NCBI GenBank assembly: GCA_035555595.1
Contig: DATMGK010000016.1
Coordinates: 1 to 34,020 of the forward strand
Direction of reading: 5' to 3'
From: Croceibacterium_A sp035555595
GTDB lineage: Bacteria > Pseudomonadota > Alphaproteobacteria > Sphingomonadales > Sphingomonadaceae
Length of the DNA: 34,020 nucleotides
The notes under the pieces are model-generated. The model had not been told where the DNA came from and searched no databases. It was given only the letters and a program-made list of their open reading frames with translations. Position numbers and translations under genes: made by a program. This document shows, in pieces, positions 15,654 through 22,898 of this stretch (the first letter of the stretch is position 1; each line of letters opens with the position of its first letter).

Positions 15654-17981
15654 TTAGAAATCCTTGCGGACGCTGACACGCCATTCACGCGGCTTGCCGA
15701 CCTGAGCATAGGCAGTTCCGGCGAAGGCATAGACCGCGTCAAAGCGGCCCGGCATGTAGTACTTGTCGAACAGGTTGGTGACTTCCAGCGCGACCTCCAG
15801 ATCCCGGTCCGGGTTCCGGTAGGTCAGCCGGGCGTTACCCAGCCAATAAGCGTCATAGTAGCGGTAGTCGGTACTGACCAAGTCCAAGCCATATCCAGCA
15901 AAAGCTTTACCGCGATATGAAACATCGAAGCGAGGAGTCAGCGACCCTTCATTGCTAAGACCTATTTCATACTGCACGCCTCCGCTAAACGTCACCTTCG
16001 GCGAAACGATTGGATCGTCGAGCGTTGTGGACGTGCCCACCGCAGGGGACAGCGTGGTGTACTTCGAGTCCAGCAGGCTGAGCGAGCCGTCGATCATCAG
16101 GCCATCGGTCGGTTCCGCGAACAGTTCGGCCTCAACGCCCCAGATCTTTCCATCGCCAGCATTGGCAATGACCGCGCAGGGGCCCCCGCCATAGGCCGAA
16201 CAATCCGACAGACCGAGCTGGATATTTTTGTATTCGTTATAGAAGCCCGAAACGTTGAACCGGGCGAGGCGACCAAAGAGATCGGTCTTGATCCCCGCTT
16301 CGTAGGACGTGACGGTTTCCGGATCGAATGTACCGTCGATAGCGTGCTGCGGCAGGAACGGACGTGCTGTTACGCCCCCGCCCTTAAAGCCCGTACCCAC
16401 GGTGACATAGGCCATCAGTTCCGGCGAGAAGCGATAGTCGGCCGAAACGCGCCAATCGAAACGATCGCCATCGTAAACCGACTGCACACCGTTCAGCAGC
16501 TTGAGATTCAGGGGATCGGCCACAAGCGGTGTTCCATCAGGCGCGAGGCGCACGAAGGTATAGTCCTTGTGCTCGTCCGTATAACGAATGCCGCCGGTAA
16601 GGGTGAAACCATCTGTCGGCTTGATGATCACCGTAGCGAACCCAGCCTTGCTGTCGGCATTGATCGGGTCATTACCGCGGAACTGCGCCGCCACGCCCGG
16701 GATGATGTAGCGGATATCCTGAATGGTGAAATACGTGCTGCGCTGGTCGGAATAGAACCCGCCCACGGTGAAATCGAGGAAGTCGCCGATCTTGCCGTTG
16801 AGGCGCAGTTCCTGACTGACGAACCAGAAATCCAGATCGTTATAACCCGCCGCTGACCGGTTCAGCGTCGGCGTGAAGTCATCATCCGTTCCCCAGATGT
16901 TATTATATTCACGATACGCGGTAATCGACTGGAACTGCAGGCTGTCATTCAGATCGATCGTCAGGTGACCGGATACGCCCCAACCTTTGAACAGGTTGGT
17001 ATTGCCCGTATTCCAGTCTCCCATCACACCCATCGCGGGCATTTGCCAGCTGGCGTAAGTGCAGAACCGGCCACACAGGAAGTTCGAGGTATCGCCCGTT
17101 GCGACGATCGGCACTTCGGCCGCGCTGTTGCGCTTCGACCGCTGGTAATCCGCGATTATCAACAGTTCGACGTTGTCCGTCGGCTCCGCCAGAACGGAAG
17201 CCCGCACGCCGGAATAGTTGATGTTACCCAGATCGGCGACAACGCAATCGGCCGCTCCGGTCTGGCTGGCAATGCCTTCAGGATTGCCGGGGTTGGCGCA
17301 GCCATAATCGATCTGGTCGACGTAGCCGTCCTGTTCCTTGTGAACTGCCGAAATGCGGCTGTAGAGCCCCTCGGCGATCGGGAAGTTCACGCCACCACGC
17401 AGTTCCATGCGGTCGCGGCTGCCATAACTCCCCTCAACAAAGGCTGAGGGCGTGGCGTTGGGCTTCTTCGAAAACAGCTTGATCGCACCGCCGATGGAGT
17501 TGCGGCCTGTCAGCGTGCCCTGCGGTCCGCGCAGGATTTCTACCCGCTCAAGATCGAGCAGGTCGAAGTTCGCGCCCGTCAGCGTCGGATAATAGACGTC
17601 ATCGACATACAGGCCGACGCCCGGTTCATAGGCCGGGTTGAAGTCAAACTGACCGATACCGCGAATGGAGGCGCCCATCGAAGCGCCATAGGCCCCGCCC
17701 ATTTCGTTCAACGTCACACTGGGCGCCTGGCGAGCGATGTCCGCGATATCGTCCTGATTGCGCGCGGCCAGCATGGCGGCATCAACCGCCGTGATCGCCA
17801 GCGGGGTATCCTGAAGGCGCTGTTCGCGGAACTGCGCGGTGACGATGATCTCGCCACTTGCTGCCTGCCCTTCATCGTCCTGCGCCGCCGCCGGAGCGGC
17901 AGTGAGGGCAATCGCCAGAGCGGAAATACTGGCAGTAAACGCGAGGGGAGTATTGCGCAGAGCGCAACGACCGTCGGCCAT
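15654..17981 (-). CDS. TonB-dependent outer-membrane receptor, 775 aa
   Basis: An outer-membrane active transporter. The signal peptide covers residues 1 to about 35, ending APAAAQ. Next come a TonB-box-like segment (EIIVTAQ), a plug domain with the conserved RGIG and VEILRGPQGTLTGRNSIGG blocks, and a large beta-barrel ending in Phe (VSVRKDF). No STN signalling domain is present, so it is a transporter rather than a surface signal transducer. ATG at 17981 follows AGGAGAAGAGG. Sphingomonads use such receptors for uptake of aromatics and oligomers, not only iron. The context, with the shared operator at 18029-18047 lying 48-66 nt upstream, suggests uptake of the island's aromatic substrate (inference). 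It ends at the shared terminator. Confidence 0.95.
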   Translation of the reverse strand: MADGRCALRNTPLAFTASISALAIALTAAPAAAQDDEGQAASGEIIVTAQFREQRLQDTPLAITAVDAAMLAARNQDDIADIARQAPSVTLNEMGGAYGASMGASIRGIGQFDFNPAYEPGVGLYVDDVYYPTLTGANFDLLDLERVEILRGPQGTLTGRNSIGGAIKLFSKKPNATPSAFVEGSYGSRDRMELRGGVNFPIAEGLYSRISAVHKEQDGYVDQIDYGCANPGNPEGIASQTGAADCVVADLGNINYSGVRASVLAEPTDNVELLIIADYQRSKRNSAAEVPIVATGDTSNFLCGRFCTYASWQMPAMGVMGDWNTGNTNLFKGWGVSGHLTIDLNDSLQFQSITAYREYNNIWGTDDDFTPTLNRSAAGYNDLDFWFVSQELRLNGKIGDFLDFTVGGFYSDQRSTYFTIQDIRYIIPGVAAQFRGNDPINADSKAGFATVIIKPTDGFTLTGGIRYTDEHKDYTFVRLAPDGTPLVADPLNLKLLNGVQSVYDGDRFDWRVSADYRFSPELMAYVTVGTGFKGGGVTARPFLPQHAIDGTFDPETVTSYEAGIKTDLFGRLARFNVSGFYNEYKNIQLGLSDCSAYGGGPCAVIANAGDGKIWGVEAELFAEPTDGLMIDGSLSLLDSKYTTLSPAVGTSTTLDDPIVSPKVTFSGGVQYEIGLSNEGSLTPRFDVSYRGKAFAGYGLDLVSTDYRYYDAYWLGNARLTYRNPDRDLEVALEVTNLFDKYYMPGRFDAVYAFAGTAYAQVGKPREWRVSVRKDF

Positions 17982-18028
17982 CCTCTTCTCCTGTATCTTT
18001 GTTTGGACGGCGGTATCCGCCATCGAAT

Positions 18029-18047
18029 TTGTAAGTAGAAGATACAA
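18029..18047. promoter_or_regulatory. Palindromic operator, copy 3 (TonB receptor promoter)
   Basis: TTGTAAGT-AGA-AGATACAA. The outer arms are perfect and extend outward to AATTTGTA / TACAAATT (18026-18050). Same 19-bp register as the other three copies; 48-66 nt upstream of the TonB receptor start. Confidence 0.75.
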
Positions 18048-18136
18048 ATTAGCCGAAGCAACCGCCGCCTACATTTCCAGCTCAACTAACCCCTTCTGTG
18101 ATGCAAACGGGTGACAATATGCGTTGGATTCAGGCA

Positions 18137-19270
18137 TTAAAGTGGCGGCAACCTGAACACTCGTTCAGCATTGCGCTGCATCAGCATCAACTTGTGTTCT
18201 TCCGAAATGTTCAGCCGGTCATAAGCCGCCACCTCATCCGAACTCTGCTGATAGGGATAATCCATCGCATAGAGCACTCGGTCGGGGCCGAGCACATCCA
18301 TGCAGAACCTGATCCCCGGTTCCCACCCCACGCCACTGGTGGTCACCCATAGGTTGTTATGGAAATAGTGGCTGATCGGATGCTTCAACTTCATCTGCCG
18401 CCCGCCACGCAGATGCGCCCGCCCGTCAGCATTCCCCTGCATCCAGTCGAAGCGATATAAATGCAGTGGCAGACATTCACCCAGATGCCCGATCACCAGC
18501 CGCAGTTTCGGAAACCGGTCAAACGCCCCGGAGAGGATCAGCCCCATCGTGTGCAGCCACACGTCGTGCGGAAAACCGGCCAGCGCGCCGAAAAAACCAC
18601 GCATTTCATAATGCGCGGCGCTGAACGGCGCGGTGGGATGGATATAAAGCGCCGCATCGGTGGCTTCGAGCGCTTCGAGGATGGGGAAGAACTCTTCCTC
18701 ATCCAGATAGCGCCCCTGAAAATGCGAGTTGAGCACCGCGCCGTTTAGCTTCAATTCGCCCATCGCGCGCTCGATCTCCCTGACCGAACCTTGCACATCA
18801 CGCGGATCGAAAGCTGCGAGTGCCGAAAAGCGATCAGGGTGGCGACGACATGCTTCGGCGGCAATGTCATTCCCCTCCCGCGCCAACGCCGTCCCCTCGC
18901 CGGGCCGGACGACCTGCACGCCCGGCGCCGTGAGCAGCAGTAACTGCCGATCAATGCCGAATTCGTCCATGTGGGACAGGCGCAGATCGCCCAGATCCTG
19001 CAACATTTCCTGCAAGCTGGGCATGCGGGAGAACATGCCCGCCATTTTCAGACTGTCGTCGTTCGGTGCCGCGCCGCTTTCGAGGTAATCGACCTGCGCC
19101 TTCACCAGCGCAGGGAAAGTCCACGCCTCTTCCGTGGCGATACGCTTGTAAGGGGCATTGCGATCGATCTCACCGGCAGGAGGGGCAAGGCCAATGCGCG
19201 TGCGATGGCTGAAATCTTCCTTGAAGTGGCCTTTCAGCCCCGCTTCGCTGCCATCTTCCAGCAATGCCAT
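18137..19270 (-). CDS. LigW-type aromatic acid decarboxylase (amidohydrolase superfamily), 377 aa
   Basis: Strongly resembles 5-carboxyvanillate decarboxylase LigW and gamma-resorcylate decarboxylase. It has the Glu-containing N-terminal metal motif R-I-A-T-E-E-A-W (residues 43-50) in place of HxH, the block LNSHFQGRYLDEEEFF at 180-195, then YIHPT (His211), GHLGE (His262) and YAMDYPYQ (Asp337). These enzymes remove CO2 from hydroxybenzoates in a metal-dependent, oxygen-independent way. It carries about 40 extra N-terminal residues compared with LigW. ATG at 19270 has AGAGG upstream. It lies 14 nt after the exported SnoaL-like gene in a four-gene leftward unit starting at 20920. The exact ring substrate is unknown; a methoxylated hydroxybenzoate fits the LigM-type demethylase. 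Confidence 0.87.
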   Translation of the reverse strand: MALLEDGSEAGLKGHFKEDFSHRTRIGLAPPAGEIDRNAPYKRIATEEAWTFPALVKAQVDYLESGAAPNDDSLKMAGMFSRMPSLQEMLQDLGDLRLSHMDEFGIDRQLLLLTAPGVQVVRPGEGTALAREGNDIAAEACRRHPDRFSALAAFDPRDVQGSVREIERAMGELKLNGAVLNSHFQGRYLDEEEFFPILEALEATDAALYIHPTAPFSAAHYEMRGFFGALAGFPHDVWLHTMGLILSGAFDRFPKLRLVIGHLGECLPLHLYRFDWMQGNADGRAHLRGGRQMKLKHPISHYFHNNLWVTTSGVGWEPGIRFCMDVLGPDRVLYAMDYPYQQSSDEVAAYDRLNISEEHKLMLMQRNAERVFRLPPL

Positions 19271-19284
19271 CCGCGCCTCTCTTT

Positions 19285-19752
19285 TCAGAACATCCCGTTA
19301 TCGTTCATCGACCGCTCCGGCACTGGCTGGGTCACATCCCAGTGCTCGACGATCTGGCAATTCTCCACCCGCAAAATGTCCACCGCGGCCGCGCCCCGAT
19401 CTTCCGGCGAACTGAAACCATGCAGGTGGACGACGATGTAGGGATCTTCCACCAGCACGCGGTGAACCACCATCCTGTGGCCCGGATTGCGTTCGTAGAA
19501 GGGTTCCAGAAAAGCGATGGCGGCATCCCGCCCATCCGTCGCATGCGGGTTATGCTGCCGGTAATCCTCGGCCACAAAAGCCTCGTAAGCTTCCCGCACT
19601 TTGCCCTGTTCGTAGAACAACGGGATGAAGCCATCGGCGATCTGCTGCACCGTGCGGCCACAAGCGGGAACGGCGGCATCTTCCGCCAGCGCAGGTGCCG
19701 CAGCAAGGATCGCTGCGATTACCGGCGCGGCGGAAAAGTGCCGCCGCGCCAT
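19285..19752 (-). CDS. Exported SnoaL-like protein A, 155 aa
   Basis: A secreted NTF2-fold protein. A signal peptide covers residues 1 to about 23 (ends APALA). The mature part carries the SnoaL-like pattern: a helix with GFIPLFYEQGK, then QHNPHATDGRDAA, then a C-terminal VENCQIVEHWDV. Two Cys residues, one after the signal and one in VENC, could form a disulfide. It belongs with the predicted SnoaL-like aldol-condensation enzymes (COG4922 style), most of which are uncharacterised. ATG overlaps the stop of the paralogue upstream by one base (TGATG). The pair share nearly identical C-terminal ends (EHWDV, ending NGMF) and probably arose by tandem duplication. A periplasmic role on the pathway substrate is inferred only from context. 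Confidence 0.82.
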   Translation of the reverse strand: MARRHFSAAPVIAAILAAAPALAEDAAVPACGRTVQQIADGFIPLFYEQGKVREAYEAFVAEDYRQHNPHATDGRDAAIAFLEPFYERNPGHRMVVHRVLVEDPYIVVHLHGFSSPEDRGAAAVDILRVENCQIVEHWDVTQPVPERSMNDNGMF

Positions 19753-20222
19753 CAGAACATCCCGTTTTGGTTGGCGGACTGTTCCGGCACCTGCTGAACC
19801 ACGTCCCAGTGTTCCACGATCTTGCAGTTCTCCACCCGGAAGATATCGACCACGGCAGACGGCGGCCCCGCGGGATTGAACCGCGCTTCGTTATGCACTG
19901 CCACCAGATCGCCATCGGCGATCACGCGATGGACGATATAGCGCGCTTCGGGGTTCGCATCGAAGAACGGCTGCAGGAAATTTACCGCCGCATCCCGCCC
20001 GGTGGCAGCGAAGGGATTGTGGTTGATGTAATCGGGGTGAACCCAGGTTTCGAACGCCAGCTTGGCGTTACGCTGTTCGAAAAACAGGGGAATGAATTCG
20101 TCCAGCACTTCGCGCGCCGACATAGTGCAGGACTGCTCCGCCGCGGCGAGCGCCGGGTTCGCCACAGCGGGCGCGGCGCTGGCGAAAAACGCCGCCGCCA
20201 TGATCGCTGAACAGACGCGCAT
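19752..20222 (-). CDS. Exported SnoaL-like protein B, 156 aa
   Basis: Paralogue of the following gene, with a signal peptide (ends PAVA), a similar core (EFIPLFFEQRN, NHNPFAATGRDAA) and the same tail (VENCKIVEHWDVVQQVPEQS...NGMF). I chose ATG at 20222, which overlaps the TGA of the NTF2-like gene (TGATG); a GTG one codon upstream is an alternative. Tandem, translationally coupled copies in an operon with the LigW-type and NTF2-like genes suggest they may act as a heterodimer or on two stereoisomers of one compound (inference). No characterised homologue is recognised. Confidence 0.82.
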   Translation of the reverse strand: MRVCSAIMAAAFFASAAPAVANPALAAAEQSCTMSAREVLDEFIPLFFEQRNAKLAFETWVHPDYINHNPFAATGRDAAVNFLQPFFDANPEARYIVHRVIADGDLVAVHNEARFNPAGPPSAVVDIFRVENCKIVEHWDVVQQVPEQSANQNGMF

Positions 20223-20920
20223 CACGCTCTTTCCTTGCCCGCCAGAATCGCACCGAACTTCGGATGCGCGAAGTGCATCGGCACGTCGTGGCGATAGGGC
20301 CAGGTCTTGCGGTATTCTTCCGGTGGCAGCAGTCGATCGGGGCCGACCGGATCTTCCGGATAAAGCTTTTCCGCAGGCTGGAGGTGGCTGGTGGTATGCG
20401 CCCAGCCTTCTTCGTAATCACCCTGCCACTGCATTTTGTAATCGAGCCGCTGGATCTTCCACACGCCGTTTTCACGCACGTAGTCGTTCTCGTAGATGCC
20501 GGCTTCCATGAACTGCTGGGGCATGAAGTCCGGCTTGGCTTCCAGAAAATCGTCATGCCATCCGCCGAACAGCATGCCGCGGAAACGGCCCTTGGCCGTC
20601 TGCCGATCAGGCGCGACGGTGATGATGTCCTGCATCTGGAAGTGATCGAGCAGCAGGCCATCGACCGGGCCGGGACGGCCACCGGTGAAGCGATGCTGAA
20701 TCCAGTCGCCATAGAGCCGCATCACACCCGCCTTGCCGACGTATTCGCCAGACAGGAACACCACGCAGCCATCCTTTGAGAAAAGGTCGGCCACCTCTTC
20801 GGGCAGGTTGAAATCTATGTAGTAGCCATAAGCCCAGTGCAGACGGCGGATTGCGTTGACATCCTCCAACTCACCCACACGGTTTTCCAGCGCGCCGAGG
20901 CGCTGCTCGATGTCACTCAT
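20222..20920 (-). CDS. Cytoplasmic NTF2/SnoaL-like protein, 232 aa (candidate aryl side-chain lyase)
   Basis: No signal peptide. An N-terminal coiled-coil-like start (IEQRLGALENRVGELEDVNAIRRLHWAYG as a continuous pattern in residues 4-32) leads into an NTF2-like cone fold with LFSKDGCVVFLSGEYVGKAGV, then a Trp/Tyr/Phe-rich C-terminal half that is longer than in simple SnoaL proteins. ATG at 20920 has GGGAGAG upstream. It is the first gene of the unit that continues to the two exported paralogues and the LigW-type gene; the operator copy at 20943-20961 is 23-41 nt upstream. NTF2-like lyases such as LdpA of Novosphingobium deformylate diarylpropanes without a cofactor. This protein is a candidate for such chemistry, but only fold type and context support that. 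Confidence 0.8.
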   Translation of the reverse strand: MSDIEQRLGALENRVGELEDVNAIRRLHWAYGYYIDFNLPEEVADLFSKDGCVVFLSGEYVGKAGVMRLYGDWIQHRFTGGRPGPVDGLLLDHFQMQDIITVAPDRQTAKGRFRGMLFGGWHDDFLEAKPDFMPQQFMEAGIYENDYVRENGVWKIQRLDYKMQWQGDYEEGWAHTTSHLQPAEKLYPEDPVGPDRLLPPEEYRKTWPYRHDVPMHFAHPKFGAILAGKERA

Positions 20921-20942
20921 TGATCTACTCTCCCAGATCGGT

Positions 20943-20961
20943 TTGTATGTGAGACTAACGA
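20943..20961. promoter_or_regulatory. Palindromic operator, copy 4 (NTF2-like / LigD-type SDR divergent region)
   Basis: TTGTATGT-GAG-ACTAACGA, a degenerate version of the same 8+3+8 repeat. It is in the 69-bp gap between the divergent genes, 23-41 nt from the NTF2-like start and 29-47 nt from the SDR start. Confidence 0.6.
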
Positions 20962-20989
20962 CCGAAACTGTTTTGGCGAGAGGAAATCC

Positions 20990-21913
20990 ATGAGCGAAAG
21001 ACCCTGGGAAGGTCGCGTGGCGTTCGTAACGGGCGCGGTGACGGGCATCGGGCTGGGCGTGGCTCAAGCCTTTGCCGACGCCGGAATGCGGCTGGCGCTG
21101 AGCTATCGTAACGAGGACGATCGGGCGCGCACGGCGGAATGGTTCGCGGGCAAGGGATACGAACAACCCCTGTTCGTGAAGCTGGACGTGACAGACCGGG
21201 CGCGCTTCGCCGAAGTGGCGGACGAAGTCGTGGCCCATTTCGGTGAAGTCCACGTGCTGGTGAACAACGCGGGCGTTTCCGTGTTCGGCCCAACGGACGA
21301 GGCCAGCTATGGCGATTACGACTGGATCATGGGCGTCAATTTCGGCGGCGTTGTAAACGGCATCGTCAGCTTCCTGCCGAAGATCAAGGCCGCGACGGGC
21401 CGCCGCCATGTCGTCAACATCGCCAGCATGGCCGCCTTTCTGCCGGGGCCGCAGGCGGGCATCTACACCGCCAGCAAGTTCGCCGTGCGCGGGTTGACCG
21501 AATCGCTGCGCTACAATCTGGCCCCCCATCGCATCGGCTGTTCGCTGTGTTGCCCCGCGCTGACCCGCACCAACGCATGGACAAGCGCGCTCAAGCGGCC
21601 CGAAGGCTTCGCCGAGAGCGGATTCGCCCCGGCGCGCGAAGGGGAACTGGAACAGTTCGGCACGGCATTCGAGGAAGGGATGGACCCGTATGAGGTTGGC
21701 ACCAAGATCCTGAAGGGGATGACCGATCAGAAGGGCCTGATCCTCACCCATCCGGAACACGGGCCGGACTTCGAAGAAATCCATGCCGCCACAATGGCCG
21801 CCTTGCCGGTGGAAGACGCCCCCGCAGGCCGCCTGAAGATCGAACAGCTGCGCCGAGATGCGATGAAAGCGGCGGAAGCCGGGTTGATCATCCAACTCGA
21901 CGATCTGACCTGA
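20990..21913 (+). CDS. LigD-type short-chain dehydrogenase (candidate C-alpha dehydrogenase), 307 aa
   Basis: A roughly 300-residue SDR of the LigD/LigL/LigN/LigO type, which oxidise the C-alpha alcohol of lignin beta-aryl ethers with NAD. T-G-A-V-T-G-I-G is at 14-21, NNAG at 92-95, and catalytic Ser146, Tyr159 and Lys163 are present. The characteristic LigD-like block V-F-G-P-x-x-x-x-Y-x-D-Y-D-W-I-x-G-V-N at about 98-117 and the following GVVNG are shared with SYK-6 LigD, and the C-terminal extension beyond usual 250-residue SDRs also fits. ATG at 20990 follows AGAGGAAATCC. Sharing an island and operator with a LigF-type GST operon points to oxidation before ether cleavage (inference). Stereospecificity cannot be told. 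Confidence 0.85.
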   Translation: MSERPWEGRVAFVTGAVTGIGLGVAQAFADAGMRLALSYRNEDDRARTAEWFAGKGYEQPLFVKLDVTDRARFAEVADEVVAHFGEVHVLVNNAGVSVFGPTDEASYGDYDWIMGVNFGGVVNGIVSFLPKIKAATGRRHVVNIASMAAFLPGPQAGIYTASKFAVRGLTESLRYNLAPHRIGCSLCCPALTRTNAWTSALKRPEGFAESGFAPAREGELEQFGTAFEEGMDPYEVGTKILKGMTDQKGLILTHPEHGPDFEEIHAATMAALPVEDAPAGRLKIEQLRRDAMKAAEAGLIIQLDDLT

Positions 21914-22014
21914 GGACCAAGACCTCGTTGCCGAGCGTGTAAAGACGACCCTGTAACCGGACCACCAGATGCGCTATCCTCGCGCTTCGGGAGCAGGGTG
22001 CAAGGGAGGCGACC

Positions 22015-22881
22015 ATGTGCGATCAGGAACAACTTGCCGCGATGAGCGGAAAGGGCGTGAGCCGCAGGCGTTTTGCAAAGCTGGGCGCTGTGGCGACGGT
22101 GGCGGCCTACGCCTCTCCGGACAGGGCTGTGGCGCAGCAGGGCCGATTGGCCGAAGTCGCCGCGCGTTTCGACGCGCCCGGCGGCAAGGTGGATGGCTAT
22201 TTCGTGCATCCCGCCACCGGCAAACATCCGGCCGTGATCGTATGGCCTGACATCGCAGGCCTGCGCGACAGCTTCATGGCAATGGCTCGCAGGCTGGCGC
22301 GCGAAGGCTATGCCGTTCTGGTGCTGAACCCCTATTATCAGGACACTGAAGCACCCCAGTTCGATGATTTCGACGACTGGCGCGAAAAGGGCGGCATGGA
22401 GAAGGTCGGGCCGTGGCGCGCCAAGCTGACGCCCCAAGCGGTAATGGATACCGCGAAGGCTGCCGTGGCGTGGCTGGACGGACAGGAAGCGGTGGATACC
22501 GCCAAAGGCATAGGCACGCAGGGTTATTGCATGGGCGGCCCCTTTACCGTGTGGAGCGCCGCGGCTGTGCCCGAACGGATCAAGGCGGCGGCATCGTTCC
22601 ATGGCGGCGGTCTGGTGGGTGAAGATGCGACTTCGCCGGTGAAATTGCTGGGCCAGACGCAGGCCAGCTATCTTTTCGCGATCGCGCGCAACGACGATAG
22701 CAGAGCCCCCACGGAAAAGGACACGCTGAAAACCGCAGCGGCGGAAGCCGGACGGCCGGCGGAAATCGAGGTCTATCCGGCCGATCACGGCTGGACCGTG
22801 GACGATTCGCCGGTGTTCGATTCCGACGCAGCCGATCGCGCGTGGGAACGGCTGTTGAATCTCTACAAGACGGCGCTCTAG
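22015..22881 (+). CDS. Tat-exported dienelactone-hydrolase-family protein, 288 aa
   Basis: An alpha/beta hydrolase of the dienelactone hydrolase type. A twin-arginine-like signal (S-R-R-R-F-A, residues 16-21) is followed by a hydrophobic stretch ending near AVAQ (residue 41), so folded export to the periplasm is likely. The catalytic Cys172 lies in G-Y-C-M-G-G, with an acid at Asp227/228 and His258 in DHGW. ATG at 22015 follows GGGAGGCGACC. It lies 101 nt after the LigD-type SDR on the same strand and may be its operon partner. Classical DLHs open dienelactones in chloroaromatic pathways, but many relatives are general esterases or lactonases. Confidence 0.88.
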   Translation: MCDQEQLAAMSGKGVSRRRFAKLGAVATVAAYASPDRAVAQQGRLAEVAARFDAPGGKVDGYFVHPATGKHPAVIVWPDIAGLRDSFMAMARRLAREGYAVLVLNPYYQDTEAPQFDDFDDWREKGGMEKVGPWRAKLTPQAVMDTAKAAVAWLDGQEAVDTAKGIGTQGYCMGGPFTVWSAAAVPERIKAAASFHGGGLVGEDATSPVKLLGQTQASYLFAIARNDDSRAPTEKDTLKTAAAEAGRPAEIEVYPADHGWTVDDSPVFDSDAADRAWERLLNLYKTAL

Positions 22882-22898
22882 CTCTTTACCAGAAGCGG

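Noticed and set aside
15641..15655. Small AAGCC/GGCTT hairpin at the TonB receptor stop as a second terminator
   Set aside because: A 5-bp stem overlapping the stop codon with no T-run; the neighbouring 13-bp hairpin is a sufficient terminator.
19147..19165. TTGTAAGGGGCATTGCGAT as a fifth operator copy
   Set aside because: Only the left half fits; the right half lacks TACRA, and it lies inside the LigW-type coding region.
20921..21895. N-terminal extension of the NTF2-like gene to a 557-aa protein
   Set aside because: The extension is antisense to the LigD-type SDR gene. The internal ATG at 20920 has a good ribosome-binding site and the normal family start.
21936..21962. GTGTAAAGACGACCCTGTAAC upstream of the DLH-like gene as an operator
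   Set aside because: It is a direct, not inverted, arrangement of TGTAA and does not fit the 8+3+8 layout.
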